Positions 21,200-30,098 of a DNA stretch of 64,000 bases are shown in pieces (within the stretch, counting starts at the first letter, position 1; every line of letters starts with the position of its first letter). The notes beneath the pieces are model-generated. The model did not search any database. It saw only the letters and a program-made list of their open reading frames with translations, and was not told where the DNA came from. Both the position numbers and the translations under genes were made by a program. The stretch lies in the NCBI GenBank assembly GCA_966430775.1, contig CBJMMB010000001.1, positions 1 to 64,000 of the forward strand, written 5' to 3'. This DNA is from Dyella_B sp966430775 (GTDB lineage Bacteria > Pseudomonadota > Gammaproteobacteria > Xanthomonadales > Rhodanobacteraceae).

Positions 21200-23212
21200 T
21201 CAAAACGTCAAGCCCATACGTCCGTATACGTGGTATCCGTGCCGATCCGAGGCCTGCTGGCTACCCAGCGGAATCGCACCGTCCAGATGGAATTCGAAAT
21301 GGTGGAACTGCGGTATGCGGAAAATGAAACCGGCGCCCCAGCCGCTGAAGCTGATCGGCGGCGTGTTGTTGTGCAGATCGGCACCTGCGGCGAAGCCACG
21401 CGCATAATCGAAGAAGGTTTCCACTTCCAGCAGCTCGCGCCATGGCCTGGCGAAGAACGGCGAAGTGACGTTGCCGAAGCCCGGCGCATCCACGTGGTAT
21501 TCCACCGAGGTGTAATAGCCGCGGTCCATCAGACCGTCGGCAATCGGATAGGCGCGCACGCTGTCGGGACCGCCGATGACGAACTGCTCCATCGGCACCA
21601 GCGCATCCGGCGTCCATTGGCCGTTGAACTTGAAGTACAGGCGCTGCGCCTGGGTCAGGAACTGCAGGCGCGTGTAGCCGATTTTCGCCACGGTGAAATC
21701 GTGCGCGTGGTTGGGGCTGACCAGATCCGGTTCGTGCGACTGGTCGGAGAGCGACTTGCGCACGCTCACCTGCAACAGGTCCACGCCGTGGAAGCGGCGG
21801 TCGGTGTGGTTCATCGCATAGGCGAGTTCGAGCAGGTTGAACTTCTCGTTCGACAGCTGCAGGCCTTGCGTGCTCAGCTTGGATTGTTCGCGAATGCCAT
21901 GCAGCGACGCCTGCATCTTCATGTCGTCGGTATTGAGGAATTTCCAATCGCTGCCGGCGTAGTACTGCGTGGTCGGTCCACGTACCTTCAGTGCCGCAAA
22001 GCCGTCGGAGTTGATCTGCAGCTCGCTGCGCGATCCACCCACCGTGACGTTCATGCCCGGCACCACCACCAGCGGCGCGGTGTAGTTGAGCGAGCCGTAC
22101 GCGTTCTGGTTCGGATCGAGCGCGTAATTGGCATTGGCCGATAGCGAATCACCGATGCCCAGCGGGCTGTTCCAGGTCACGCCGCCTTGCGCGCGATAGC
22201 GTCCGGTAAGCGGCGTGCCGTAGTTGTCCGCGCCGGTGGTGAAGGTGAACGGGATGCGTGCTTCGCGCGCCACCATGATCAGGTCGGTATCGCCGGTTTG
22301 CCGGCCTGGCTGGAAGGTGGACGCCACCGATACGCCCGGCAGGTCGCGCACATACAGCAAGGCGGAGTCCACCGTGCTCTTCCGCAGCGGCTCGCCTTTC
22401 AATTGCTGCGCGGGTGCAGCGATGACGCTGGCGTAATAGCGCTTGTTGCCCTTGACGATGATGCGGCCGACGCGGCCTTCCAGAATCTGGATCTGGATTT
22501 TCTGATCGGCGCCGATCGTCTGCGCCGGCAGGAATGCGTTGGCTACGATAAAGCCGGCCTGGCGGTAGCGCTCGGTGATCTTGTCGGCCACGCCCTGCAT
22601 CTGCGCAAAGGTGAGCTGCGCCGGCTGATCGGCGCTGCCGCCGAGCTTCTTGTACTCCGCATCGGCCATGCCCTGGATGCTGTCGAAGGTGATGCCCGCA
22701 TCGGGATGATCGCCCACGCCATCCACACGGAAACCACGCACGGCGATGCGTTGCGCCGCGGCGCTGCCTTCGCGCTCTTTTACCGGCGGCACCACACCGC
22801 TTTCGCTGGGCGCGGAGGCCAATGCCGCGTTGCCTGCCGTGGACGTCGCGGGCACTGCGCTGGCGGCGGCTTCGGCATTGCTGCTTGCCGCGTTCGTGCC
22901 TGCACCGAAACTGTAGGTGGCGAATTGATCGGCCAGATACGCATGCGCCTGCGGGTAACCCGCCTTGTTCAACGCCGCCGTGATGCGCTCGGCCAGCGCC
23001 TGCAACTGCGCATGATCGAGCGCGTTCGCATGGCCGGCCGCAGCCATCGCCTTTTGATATTCGCCGTCGACGATTTTCTGGATATCCGGCGACGATGCCG
23101 GTACCCCGCTTACCAGGATGTTTTGCGCAGCCGCTGGAGCGCCACCTTGCGCCCATGCCCTGCCGCCACTCAATGCCAAAGCCAATGCTGCTGCCATGCA
23201 TGCAATCCGCAC
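21200..23212 (-). CDS. TpsB-family two-partner secretion transporter (ShlB/FhaC/HecB-like)
   Basis: A 670-residue outer-membrane transporter with a signal peptide (residues 1-21). Residues about 180-320 form the POTRA region, including VRGFRVDG and GNKRYYASV. The rest is a 16-strand barrel region with VRAYPIADG (the VRGYP-type motif of the family) and a C-terminal phenylalanine (GLTF) typical of BAM substrates. It should export the TpsA protein encoded 11 bp downstream. The N-terminal 150 residues are longer than usual: LQALAERITAALNKAGYPQA near residue 70 mirrors MQGVADKITERYRQAGF in the POTRA region, suggesting a duplicated half-POTRA. The gene opens the TPS operon. Confidence 0.93.
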   Translation of the reverse strand: MRIACMAAALALALSGGRAWAQGGAPAAAQNILVSGVPASSPDIQKIVDGEYQKAMAAAGHANALDHAQLQALAERITAALNKAGYPQAHAYLADQFATYSFGAGTNAASSNAEAAASAVPATSTAGNAALASAPSESGVVPPVKEREGSAAAQRIAVRGFRVDGVGDHPDAGITFDSIQGMADAEYKKLGGSADQPAQLTFAQMQGVADKITERYRQAGFIVANAFLPAQTIGADQKIQIQILEGRVGRIIVKGNKRYYASVIAAPAQQLKGEPLRKSTVDSALLYVRDLPGVSVASTFQPGRQTGDTDLIMVAREARIPFTFTTGADNYGTPLTGRYRAQGGVTWNSPLGIGDSLSANANYALDPNQNAYGSLNYTAPLVVVPGMNVTVGGSRSELQINSDGFAALKVRGPTTQYYAGSDWKFLNTDDMKMQASLHGIREQSKLSTQGLQLSNEKFNLLELAYAMNHTDRRFHGVDLLQVSVRKSLSDQSHEPDLVSPNHAHDFTVAKIGYTRLQFLTQAQRLYFKFNGQWTPDALVPMEQFVIGGPDSVRAYPIADGLMDRGYYTSVEYHVDAPGFGNVTSPFFARPWRELLEVETFFDYARGFAAGADLHNNTPPISFSGWGAGFIFRIPQFHHFEFHLDGAIPLGSQQASDRHGYHVYGRMGLTF

Positions 23213-23640
23213 GATACGTATCCTCTGAATCGAAACGCGGTGGTGTATATGGATCGGGAGAACGCGGACGCGCTCCCTTCGATCAACTTTGTGGTTTTAA
23301 AAACGGAACCCCTGCTGCGGAACGCACGCCGTACTTTGGTGCGTCCGTTTGTCCCCTGTACGCCGGCCAGTCCGGCGCGGCGTGAGCCTGCTTATGATGC
23401 CTCCATTCGATAGCGTGTTCCAAGTCGCATTTTTTGCTTTCCTGCCGATGTAACGGCATTACCTTTGCTTAGATTTGCTCCCTCCCCTGCATGCAGGGGA
23501 GGGCCGGGGTGGGGTTGCACGAGCTTGCCGCGCAGCGCGAATTCATCGCGAGGTTGCGTCACCCCACCCCAACCCTCCCCTACTTCGCAGGGGAGGGAGC
23601 TGATCCTGGCAACAACAAACTCCATCCATGGTCACGGGAT
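23213..23640. other. Intergenic region upstream of tpsB with an inverted REP pair
   Basis: This 428-bp region separates the end of the kinase operon from tpsB and should carry the tpsB promoter. It contains the REP pair annotated separately. No gene with credible coding character was seen, and no promoter boxes were clear enough to call. Confidence 0.55.
23480..23600. repeat. Inverted pair of GGGGAGGG-family REP palindromes
   Basis: Positions 23480-23503 form a perfect 24-bp palindrome with arms CCCTCCCCTGCA/TGCAGGGGAGGG, followed by GGGGTGGGGTTG. About 50 bp further the same unit occurs inverted (CACCCCACCCCAACCCTCCC followed by a second hairpin ending near 23598). The head-to-head layout is typical of BIME-like REP pairs. 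Confidence 0.8.
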
Positions 23641-23970
23641 TTATGCATTCCCCCGCAACCGAAACACCCAATACATCGCCATTGCACACAGCAATACGCC
23701 AACAACCGCCGCCACGATCCATTTCCGCGCGGCATGCCGCGGCGGAAACAGACCGGGCAATACGTCGCCTTCGGGCACCGTCGCACGTTCATGCGAACTC
23801 GGCGCCGGCCGCACAATCGCATTGCGCGCGGTCACTACATGGCTTTCCAATAATGCGCCCAGCAGATGACGGCGGCGCGACCGGTATTCCTCGCGGCTGA
23901 TGCGGCCCAGGCGGTGTGCGTCGTCCAGCGCGTGCAGGCTTTGGTTGATATGGCGTTCGCGCTCGTTCAT
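23641..23970 (-). CDS. Small tail-anchored membrane protein, T6SS kinase operon
   Basis: This 109-residue protein starts inside the stop of the kinase gene (ATGA overlap), with GAGCTC just upstream. Residues 1-45 are charged and helical (HRLGRISREEYRSRRRHLLG), resembling short SHOCT-like segments. Residues about 84-103 form one transmembrane helix (WIVAAVVGVLLCAMAMYWVF) close to the C terminus, so most of the protein should face the cytoplasm. Translational coupling ties it to the kinase. The function is unknown; it could assist the kinase at the inner membrane. Confidence 0.75.
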   Translation of the reverse strand: MNERERHINQSLHALDDAHRLGRISREEYRSRRRHLLGALLESHVVTARNAIVRPAPSSHERATVPEGDVLPGLFPPRHAARKWIVAAVVGVLLCAMAMYWVFRLRGNA

Positions 23971-26900
23971 TTGAGCTCCCTCAGCACGCGGAAGCCCACG
24001 TCTTTTTGCGCGGCGCCGCTGTCGTCGCGGCGGGCGTTCACGGTGCAATCGGACCAGTAGCTGTTGAAGCTGCCGCCGCGCACCGCTACGCCGCCGCCGG
24101 CGGTGACCCATTCCCACACGTTACCCGTCATATTCACCAAGCCCCATGGATTGGCTTCGCGCCCGCGTGCCGAAATCGGCGTGGCGGTGCTATCACCGCT
24201 GCCGGCCGTGGGCGGAATGCAATTGCTGTCCGACGCCTGCGACCAGTTTCCGCCGGCCTTGGCGGCGTGCGTCCATTCCGCATCGCTGGGCAGCCGATAG
24301 ACGTAGCCGCCGCTGGCCGAACTCAGCCATGCCGCATATGCCTTGGCCTGCGCCAGGCTGATGTTGCTGATCGGCAGGCTGCTGCCGTCCGGATCGTCCA
24401 CCGGCTTGGCTGAGCATTGCCCGGTGGCGCTGCAGAAGCGGTTGAATTCGCCCACCGTGATTTCCGCGCGCGACAGCGCATATGGCTTGCCGCCACTGAC
24501 GCCCGGAATAACCACCAGCGACGGACCACGATGCTGGCCGAGCGTGTCGAAACAGGCCTTGCCCTTGCCGATCAGATCCGGCTGGTTGCAGGGATCGGCA
24601 CTGGGGCCTGCTGGCGTGGTGGGCGTGGCGATGTTGGCGGTGGCCGCCGCACTGTTGGCGGGCGTCGTGGCCTTGTTGTTTGCGCCAGGCTTGGCGGTGG
24701 TGCCGGGCGTGGGCTGCCCAGGCGTGGTACCGGGTGTGGGTTGCGCAGGATTAGTAGGCGTCGGCGTGGCAGCGGCAACTTCGGTCGGCTGCATGCTGTT
24801 GAGCAGATCGGCCAGCGTGCCTTGCAACTGGCCGCGTTGTTTCAGGTCGGCTTCCAATTGCTTCAAGCCATCCGGATCGGCCTTGCGTGCATCGGCCAAT
24901 TGCTTCTTCATGCGATCCAGATCCGCGGCGGCTACCGGTTTGCCGCGTGCGTTCATCACCGCCGCAAGCAAATCGTCGCGCTGCTTGGCGTTGCGCAGTT
25001 CGCTGCGATTGCCCAGGGTCTTGATGCCCTTGGCCAGCAGATCCGAAGCGGATTGGTAACGGCCACGCTGGATCGATACATCCGCTTGCCGCAGATAGGC
25101 GCCGGCGAGCAATTGCGGCCCCTCTTCGCTCAGGAACGGATTGTCCGGCTGCAGCGTGCGGATACGCGCCAGCGATTCTTCCGCCTTGCCGATATCGTTG
25201 GCGGCCGCGGCGCGCTTCAGCGATTCGATACGTGCAGTGACTTCGGCCGCAGCGCTTTCCTGGTTGAGTTGCGCTTCTTGTTGTTGCTGCAGCGTATCCA
25301 GGCGGCTGCGCTGCGCACGCAACGCGCTCGATTGCGGCGCGTATTGCAAACCGAGATTGACCAGGTTGCTGGCCTGCTGCAATTGCAGCGGATCGGTCTG
25401 CTTGCCGGCTTCGGCGGCGATGACGCTGGCGAGGTTGTCGACCAGTTTGCGCGTATCGGGGGAATTGTCGCTGTGCAACGCATTCAGCGCGTTGCTCACG
25501 GATTGCTGCCATTCCGCGGTCAACGCCGGCGCCGCAATCAGATCCGCCAGCGTCTTGCGCGCTTCCGGAAGATTCTGCGTGGGTGCGGTCGCGACCGCCT
25601 GCGTCGCGTTCATGCCGGCCAGTTGCGATTCGCGCAGCTTCAGGCGTTGCGAATCCGGGAACAGCCGCATGGCCAGCGCCAGGTCGGCCTTGGCTTCGTC
25701 GATGCGATTGGCGCTGGCGGCATGGCCGATGGCGATGTCGTACTTCAGTTCCAGCTCGGCGTTTTTCAGCAAGGCGCTGTGCGGGTCGATGGCGCGGATC
25801 TTGGCCAGCGTTTCCACCGCGTTATCCGGCTGGTTCTCGAAGATAGCGCCCGCATCGATGCGCTGCGTGAGTTGCGTATCGAGCGTGTTTAGCAGATCGT
25901 TCTTCTGCGCTTCGATCGCGCTGCGCTTGGCGTCGAGCGTGGGTGAATAAAGCTTCAGCTGGTCACGCAACTGGAACACATGCTGCGTGCCGGCGTAATC
26001 GTAGCGGTTCTGCGCGGGGTTCCAGTAATTATCGATGCGGCTGAGCAGATAGCTTTGGATCGCATCGCCCTGGTCGAGCACGATGCGCTTGCGCTCGTCG
26101 TCGCTCAGGCTGTTCAGCGCCTGCGCGGCCTGGTCTTCGTTGCTGTAGTGATCGGGCGCGTTGAGCGAGAAGCGGCCGACAATGTTCGCCACGTGCTGGT
26201 TGTGCATGTAATGCGTCAGGCCCCAACCGGCGCCGACCAGCAGCACCAGCGCGCCACCGCCGTAAGCGAGTTGCGGGCCGATGCGTTCGCGCAGGCTCAA
26301 TTCACGCAGGCCTTCCACCAGCTCCACTGCATTTTTCAGGCGCTGCTCGCCATGGAACGCCACCGCATCGCACAGCGCCTTGTACTGGCGCTTGGTAAGG
26401 CCCGGCACCGGCGGCGGCTTGCGCCCTTCGCGCTCGGCCACTTCCGCGCTGACCTTGTCGAACGGATGCTTGCCGGTGAGCAGTTCGAACGTGACGCAGC
26501 CCAGCGCATAGATATCATCGCTGGGCGTGGGCTCCTTGCCTTGGATCATTTCCAGGCTGGCGTACGCTGGCGTGAGCGCGCCGAGTGTGCCGGCATCGAA
26601 CAAGGTCTGCTCGCCCGATGCATCGGCGGCATGTTTACCAGCGCGGGCGATACCGAAGTCGAACACCTTCGGCACGCCGTCGCGCGTCACCATTACGTTG
26701 CCGGGCTTGAAGTCCGAGTGGACCACGCCGGCGCTGTGCGCGCGCTTGAGCGCCCAGGCCATGCCTTCGATCAACGGCCGCGCCTGCGCCAGCGGCATGC
26801 CGTTGAAGGCTTTCTCGCGGATAAGCGCCTTCAGGTCCTGGCCGTCGACGTATTCCATCGTCATGAAAACGATGGTGCCGTCCTTGTCGAAGTCGAACAC

Positions 26901-27596
26901 GCGCACAATGTTGTCGTGCGCCAGCAACTGCGAACGGCGCGCTTCACGCTGCAATGCAATCAGCGAATCGGGATGGCGGCGGAATTCATCGTTCAACACC
27001 TTTACCGCGACGTACGGATCGCGGTCGCGCGCTTCCACCTTGCGCTCGTCGCGCGCCAGGAACACCACGCCCATGCCGCCGCGGCCGACTTCGCGCTCGA
27101 GCAGAAAGCGGCCTTTGAGCAGCATGCCGACCGTGGCGTATTCGCTGCTTTCCACCTGCGCGATGCGCTGCCAGGTGTCGCGGTTGGAACTGGAGTTGCC
27201 GGTGCTTTGTTCGGTGTGCACGGGGCCGGTGGATGAAGGTCCCGATGCCGGCTTCACCACGGTGGCTTCGGCGTCAGTGCCTGCCGGTATCGCCGCGGGC
27301 TTTACTTGCGTGACTTCCGATTCAAACACCGGTTGTGCCGGCGTGGGTGGTTTGACCACGGTGGCGTCGTTGGATGGCGCCGTGGCGGGCTTCTGCACTG
27401 CGTGCAGTTTGGCGATCAGGGCGCGCGCGATATCGGGTGAGAGCGTGCCTTCTTCCAGCGTGCGTTCGAGCAACGCTACGTCGGCAAGGTAATCCTCGTC
27501 CGCTTGCGGGCCGCGCTCACCCAGCGCCTCGAACAGTTCCGGCAGCTTGCGGCGACGCGCGTTGAAGTCGTCGATGAGGTCGGCGAGGAGGGTCAT
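23967..27596 (-). CDS. ppkA: T6SS Ser/Thr protein kinase with C-terminal sulfatase-modifying-factor (FGE) domain, PpkA-type
   Basis: A 1,209-residue protein. Start ATG at 27596 is preferred; longer readings upstream run through a REP sequence. Residues 1-160 are a linker with three threonine motifs, ATVVKP (Thr79), VTQVKP (Thr96) and ATVVKP (Thr112). The kinase domain (about 160-430) has the P loop GRGGMG at 171-176, catalytic Lys199 in VAVKV, HSDFKPGN at 293-300 and DFG at 313-315. The usual HRD is HSD, so it is a non-RD kinase. A transmembrane helix lies near residue 460 (GGGALVLLVGAGWG). A long helical periplasmic region and a Pro/Thr-rich linker lead to an FGE/SUMF domain in the last 200 residues (LPSDAEWTHAAKAGG, NMTGNVWEWV, VRGGSF). 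PpkA in P. aeruginosa has the same general layout and triggers T6SS through threonine phosphorylation. Confidence 0.93.
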   Translation of the reverse strand: MTLLADLIDDFNARRRKLPELFEALGERGPQADEDYLADVALLERTLEEGTLSPDIARALIAKLHAVQKPATAPSNDATVVKPPTPAQPVFESEVTQVKPAAIPAGTDAEATVVKPASGPSSTGPVHTEQSTGNSSSNRDTWQRIAQVESSEYATVGMLLKGRFLLEREVGRGGMGVVFLARDERKVEARDRDPYVAVKVLNDEFRRHPDSLIALQREARRSQLLAHDNIVRVFDFDKDGTIVFMTMEYVDGQDLKALIREKAFNGMPLAQARPLIEGMAWALKRAHSAGVVHSDFKPGNVMVTRDGVPKVFDFGIARAGKHAADASGEQTLFDAGTLGALTPAYASLEMIQGKEPTPSDDIYALGCVTFELLTGKHPFDKVSAEVAEREGRKPPPVPGLTKRQYKALCDAVAFHGEQRLKNAVELVEGLRELSLRERIGPQLAYGGGALVLLVGAGWGLTHYMHNQHVANIVGRFSLNAPDHYSNEDQAAQALNSLSDDERKRIVLDQGDAIQSYLLSRIDNYWNPAQNRYDYAGTQHVFQLRDQLKLYSPTLDAKRSAIEAQKNDLLNTLDTQLTQRIDAGAIFENQPDNAVETLAKIRAIDPHSALLKNAELELKYDIAIGHAASANRIDEAKADLALAMRLFPDSQRLKLRESQLAGMNATQAVATAPTQNLPEARKTLADLIAAPALTAEWQQSVSNALNALHSDNSPDTRKLVDNLASVIAAEAGKQTDPLQLQQASNLVNLGLQYAPQSSALRAQRSRLDTLQQQQEAQLNQESAAAEVTARIESLKRAAAANDIGKAEESLARIRTLQPDNPFLSEEGPQLLAGAYLRQADVSIQRGRYQSASDLLAKGIKTLGNRSELRNAKQRDDLLAAVMNARGKPVAAADLDRMKKQLADARKADPDGLKQLEADLKQRGQLQGTLADLLNSMQPTEVAAATPTPTNPAQPTPGTTPGQPTPGTTAKPGANNKATTPANSAAATANIATPTTPAGPSADPCNQPDLIGKGKACFDTLGQHRGPSLVVIPGVSGGKPYALSRAEITVGEFNRFCSATGQCSAKPVDDPDGSSLPISNISLAQAKAYAAWLSSASGGYVYRLPSDAEWTHAAKAGGNWSQASDSNCIPPTAGSGDSTATPISARGREANPWGLVNMTGNVWEWVTAGGGVAVRGGSFNSYWSDCTVNARRDDSGAAQKDVGFRVLRELK

Positions 27597-27630
27597 AGGG
27601 TGCGACCAACCCCACATTGCGCGGAGTAGC

Positions 27631-27790
27631 GCCCTCTCCCCTTCGGGGAGAGGGCTGGGGTGAGGGGAAACGGCTTGCCGGAAAGCCCACATATGCAGGC
27701 ATGTCTTGGTTTTTTCCCTGCCTGGTAGATAGCTACCTTACGGCAAGATTGGCCCCTCACCCCGGCCCTCTCCCCGGAGGGGAGAGGGAG
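27631..27790. repeat. Inverted REP pair between pppA and the kinase gene
   Basis: A hairpin with arms CCCTCTCCCC/GGGGAGAGGG and tail CTGGGGTGAGGGG (about 27632-27668) faces an inverted copy (about 27752-27790: CCCCTCACCCCGGCCCTCTC and a second hairpin). They lie in the 235-bp gap between pppA and ppkA and may act as a processing or attenuation point inside the operon. A single related unit lies at 36319-36351. Confidence 0.8.
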
Positions 27791-27831
27791 CTGTTTCGGC
27801 ACGAATAAACAGGTCATAGACATCAACACCC

Positions 27832-28539
27832 TTAATCCTTCAACCGCACGATCACGGCAGAAATGTTGTCGCGACCGGCGCGATTCAAAGACAGCTCGAA
27901 CAACCTCGCCAGCAAGATCTGCGGATCGGCGTGCGCGCGGCATTCCGCGTCCAGCTCCGCATCCGACAGTTCCTTGTTGACGCCATCGGTGCAAAGCAGA
28001 AACGCCATGCCGGGGCGGCTGCCGGCCACCACCCAATCCACGTACAGCGTTTCTTCCGCACCGATCGCGCGCGTGAGCACGCCCGCGCCCGGCTGCGCCT
28101 GGCCGATCTGCGTCACGTCATTTTTCAAGCCATGCACGTGGTCGCGCGTGATCTGCTGCAAGCAGCCGTCTTCGAAGCAATACGCGCGGCTGTCGCCGAC
28201 CCAGCCGCACAGCATGAAATCCTTGTCGTGCACCAGCACCACCACGGTGGAACCGATCACGTCCACGTTGCGTTCCTGCGCGGTGCGGCGCAGGTCGGCG
28301 TTGACCTGCACCAGCGTGTCTTCGATCGCTTCGACGAAATCGAACACGCTGCCCGGCCGCGGCAGCGCGCGCAGGCGTTCCACGATCATGTTGCTGGCGT
28401 AGTCGCCGGCGGAGTGGCCGCCCAGGCCATCGGCCACCACCCACATGCCGACGTCTTCGCGCACCAGCACCGCATCTTCGTTGTGCGCGCGAACCTTGCC
28501 GGTGTCGGTGTGGCCGACGGATTCGTACCGTAACGTCAT
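27832..28539 (-). CDS. pppA: T6SS PP2C-family protein phosphatase PppA
   Basis: This 235-residue PP2C (Stp1-like) phosphatase has all metal-binding motifs intact: HNEDA at 19-23, ADGLGGH at 36-42 (Asp37), GWVGDSRAY, CTDGVNKEL and the terminal GRDNISAVIV. It should remove phosphate from the threonine targets of the PpkA kinase and so switch T6SS off, as shown for PppA of the P. aeruginosa H1 system. It overlaps the end of tagF by four bases (ATGA) and is therefore translationally coupled to it. Length and order match the family. Confidence 0.95.
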   Translation of the reverse strand: MTLRYESVGHTDTGKVRAHNEDAVLVREDVGMWVVADGLGGHSAGDYASNMIVERLRALPRPGSVFDFVEAIEDTLVQVNADLRRTAQERNVDVIGSTVVVLVHDKDFMLCGWVGDSRAYCFEDGCLQQITRDHVHGLKNDVTQIGQAQPGAGVLTRAIGAEETLYVDWVVAGSRPGMAFLLCTDGVNKELSDAELDAECRAHADPQILLARLFELSLNRAGRDNISAVIVRLKD

Positions 28540-30092
28540 GAAGTCACCTCGATCACGGCCAGCGGCCAGTGCGCCGGTTCGCTGCCCAGGCCGGCGGCGT
28601 TGGCGATGCGCGCACGCGCGTCATCGCAGGAAGGCATCGCCAATGCGCGCGCGTAGACGTCGGGCGGAAGCTGCACCAGGCTTTGCGTCGCTACCAGCAG
28701 CAGGCGGTCGCCCTCTTCCACCGCGCACACCACTTCGTCGCACAAGGGTTCGCTCGGGCCGCCCAGGCCGGACGCCACCGGCGCGGCACGCGTAAACAGC
28801 AAATCGTCGAATTCGCCGCCCAAGGCATCGCCCTGCTCCGTCGCCGCAGCGCCGGTGGCGAACAATGATTGCAGGCTGCCTTGACGCCAATGCCACGCCG
28901 CCGCCGTGCCGATGCGCAACAGATTGGCCCAGCGCTGGGTGATGCGCACGGCGATCACCGAACCGTCTTCGGGAATGGGATTGATCAGGTCTTCGCTGCG
29001 CTCGCGCAACGAGGGATGCAACGCCAGCAGGCGTTGACGCAGCATCTGCAGACCGCCGTTGAGATGCTCCGCTTCCAGTTCGTGCGCCACCTTGTTGGCG
29101 GCGGCAGCAGCCTGACGGCGCGGATCGTGATTGCCTTCATCCGCGGCGACCAGCGCCAACGCAATATCGCCGCGATACACCATGGCGGCACTGCCGTTTA
29201 TCTTCGTTTCGCTCTCGCCGGTCGTGCCGGACGCCACCGCCATCGACACCGATGGTGTGAGATCGGCAAACAGTTCGCTCAAGTCATCCGGCAGCAGATT
29301 ACGCGGCGCCGGTGCGGCGACGTGCGGCGCCACCGAGACATGCGCGGCATGCGAATGCGCGTGCGCCGGCGTCTCGAACACGCCCAGCGACTGCCAGCCT
29401 TCATCGGCATGACGCGCATCGAGAAAACCCGCATACGCCGAAGGCTGCGGCAGGCCGCGCGTCACCAGCACGCTGGGCGGTACGTGGCCGCCGCCTTGCG
29501 TCCACCACAGACACCAGCCGCTGCCACTGGCGCTGATGCGGGTCCACAGATCGGCGAGAAATTCGCCATCCGTGCGCAAGCGCGGCAATGGCAACCGCCA
29601 TTGCATGGCGTTGTACCAGGCGACGTGCTCCACGCCGTGCACGTGCGTGTGATTGGGCGCCATCATCGGCATGTCGGCCAGCGCGAGCAGTTGCGCATCG
29701 AACGCTTCCACACTCAGCGCTTGAGCTTGCGCGCATGTATGCGCGTGCTCGATCGCGGCGAACCAGGCGTCACCGTCGCGCAACATGCCCCAGGCATCAT
29801 CCATCGGCGTGGCGATCACCATCGGAAAACTGCGGCCGACGCGATCATTGGCCGGCCCCATCACACCCACCCACGCCGCACTGGTGCACACGCCCGGCGA
29901 AAGCACGAAACGCCACGTCGGACTGCTGCGATACGCATGCTGCCAGGCATCGCCCAGCGCAAGCTTGCTTTCGTTTACCGCGCGCTCGAAATGCTGGTCC
30001 CAGGCGTCGACGAACGGCGACGGCAAGCGCCGCTGGACGAAATCGCCCGCGCCTGGAAGTTTGCCGAAGAAACCCGCCGCCCCTGTCGCCAT
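28536..30092 (-). CDS. tagF: TagF with fused degenerate PP2C-like domain
   Basis: This 518-residue protein is a two-part fusion. Residues 1-270 are TagF (ImpM family): GFFGKLPGAGDFVQRRLP, then LSPGVCTSAAWVGVMGP and DRVGRSFPMV. TagF represses T6SS post-translationally in P. aeruginosa and Agrobacterium. Residues about 300-518 align in order with PP2C phosphatases, but key residues are missing. Where the adjacent PppA has ADGLGGH this has AADEGNHD, VGDSR is replaced by RIGTAA, CTDGV by VATQSL, and GRDN by PAHW. The domain is therefore probably catalytically dead. TagF-PppA fusions are known; here a separate intact PppA follows. The start lies 6 bp after the tssM stop. Confidence 0.9.
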   Translation of the reverse strand: MATGAAGFFGKLPGAGDFVQRRLPSPFVDAWDQHFERAVNESKLALGDAWQHAYRSSPTWRFVLSPGVCTSAAWVGVMGPANDRVGRSFPMVIATPMDDAWGMLRDGDAWFAAIEHAHTCAQAQALSVEAFDAQLLALADMPMMAPNHTHVHGVEHVAWYNAMQWRLPLPRLRTDGEFLADLWTRISASGSGWCLWWTQGGGHVPPSVLVTRGLPQPSAYAGFLDARHADEGWQSLGVFETPAHAHSHAAHVSVAPHVAAPAPRNLLPDDLSELFADLTPSVSMAVASGTTGESETKINGSAAMVYRGDIALALVAADEGNHDPRRQAAAAANKVAHELEAEHLNGGLQMLRQRLLALHPSLRERSEDLINPIPEDGSVIAVRITQRWANLLRIGTAAAWHWRQGSLQSLFATGAAATEQGDALGGEFDDLLFTRAAPVASGLGGPSEPLCDEVVCAVEEGDRLLLVATQSLVQLPPDVYARALAMPSCDDARARIANAAGLGSEPAHWPLAVIEVTS

Positions 30093-30098
30093 GCTCGA

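Noticed and set aside
24417..25892. A 491-codon plus-strand frame opposite the kinase
   Set aside because: The kinase on the other strand has full domain support; this frame is Arg/Gly-rich antisense without any family pattern.
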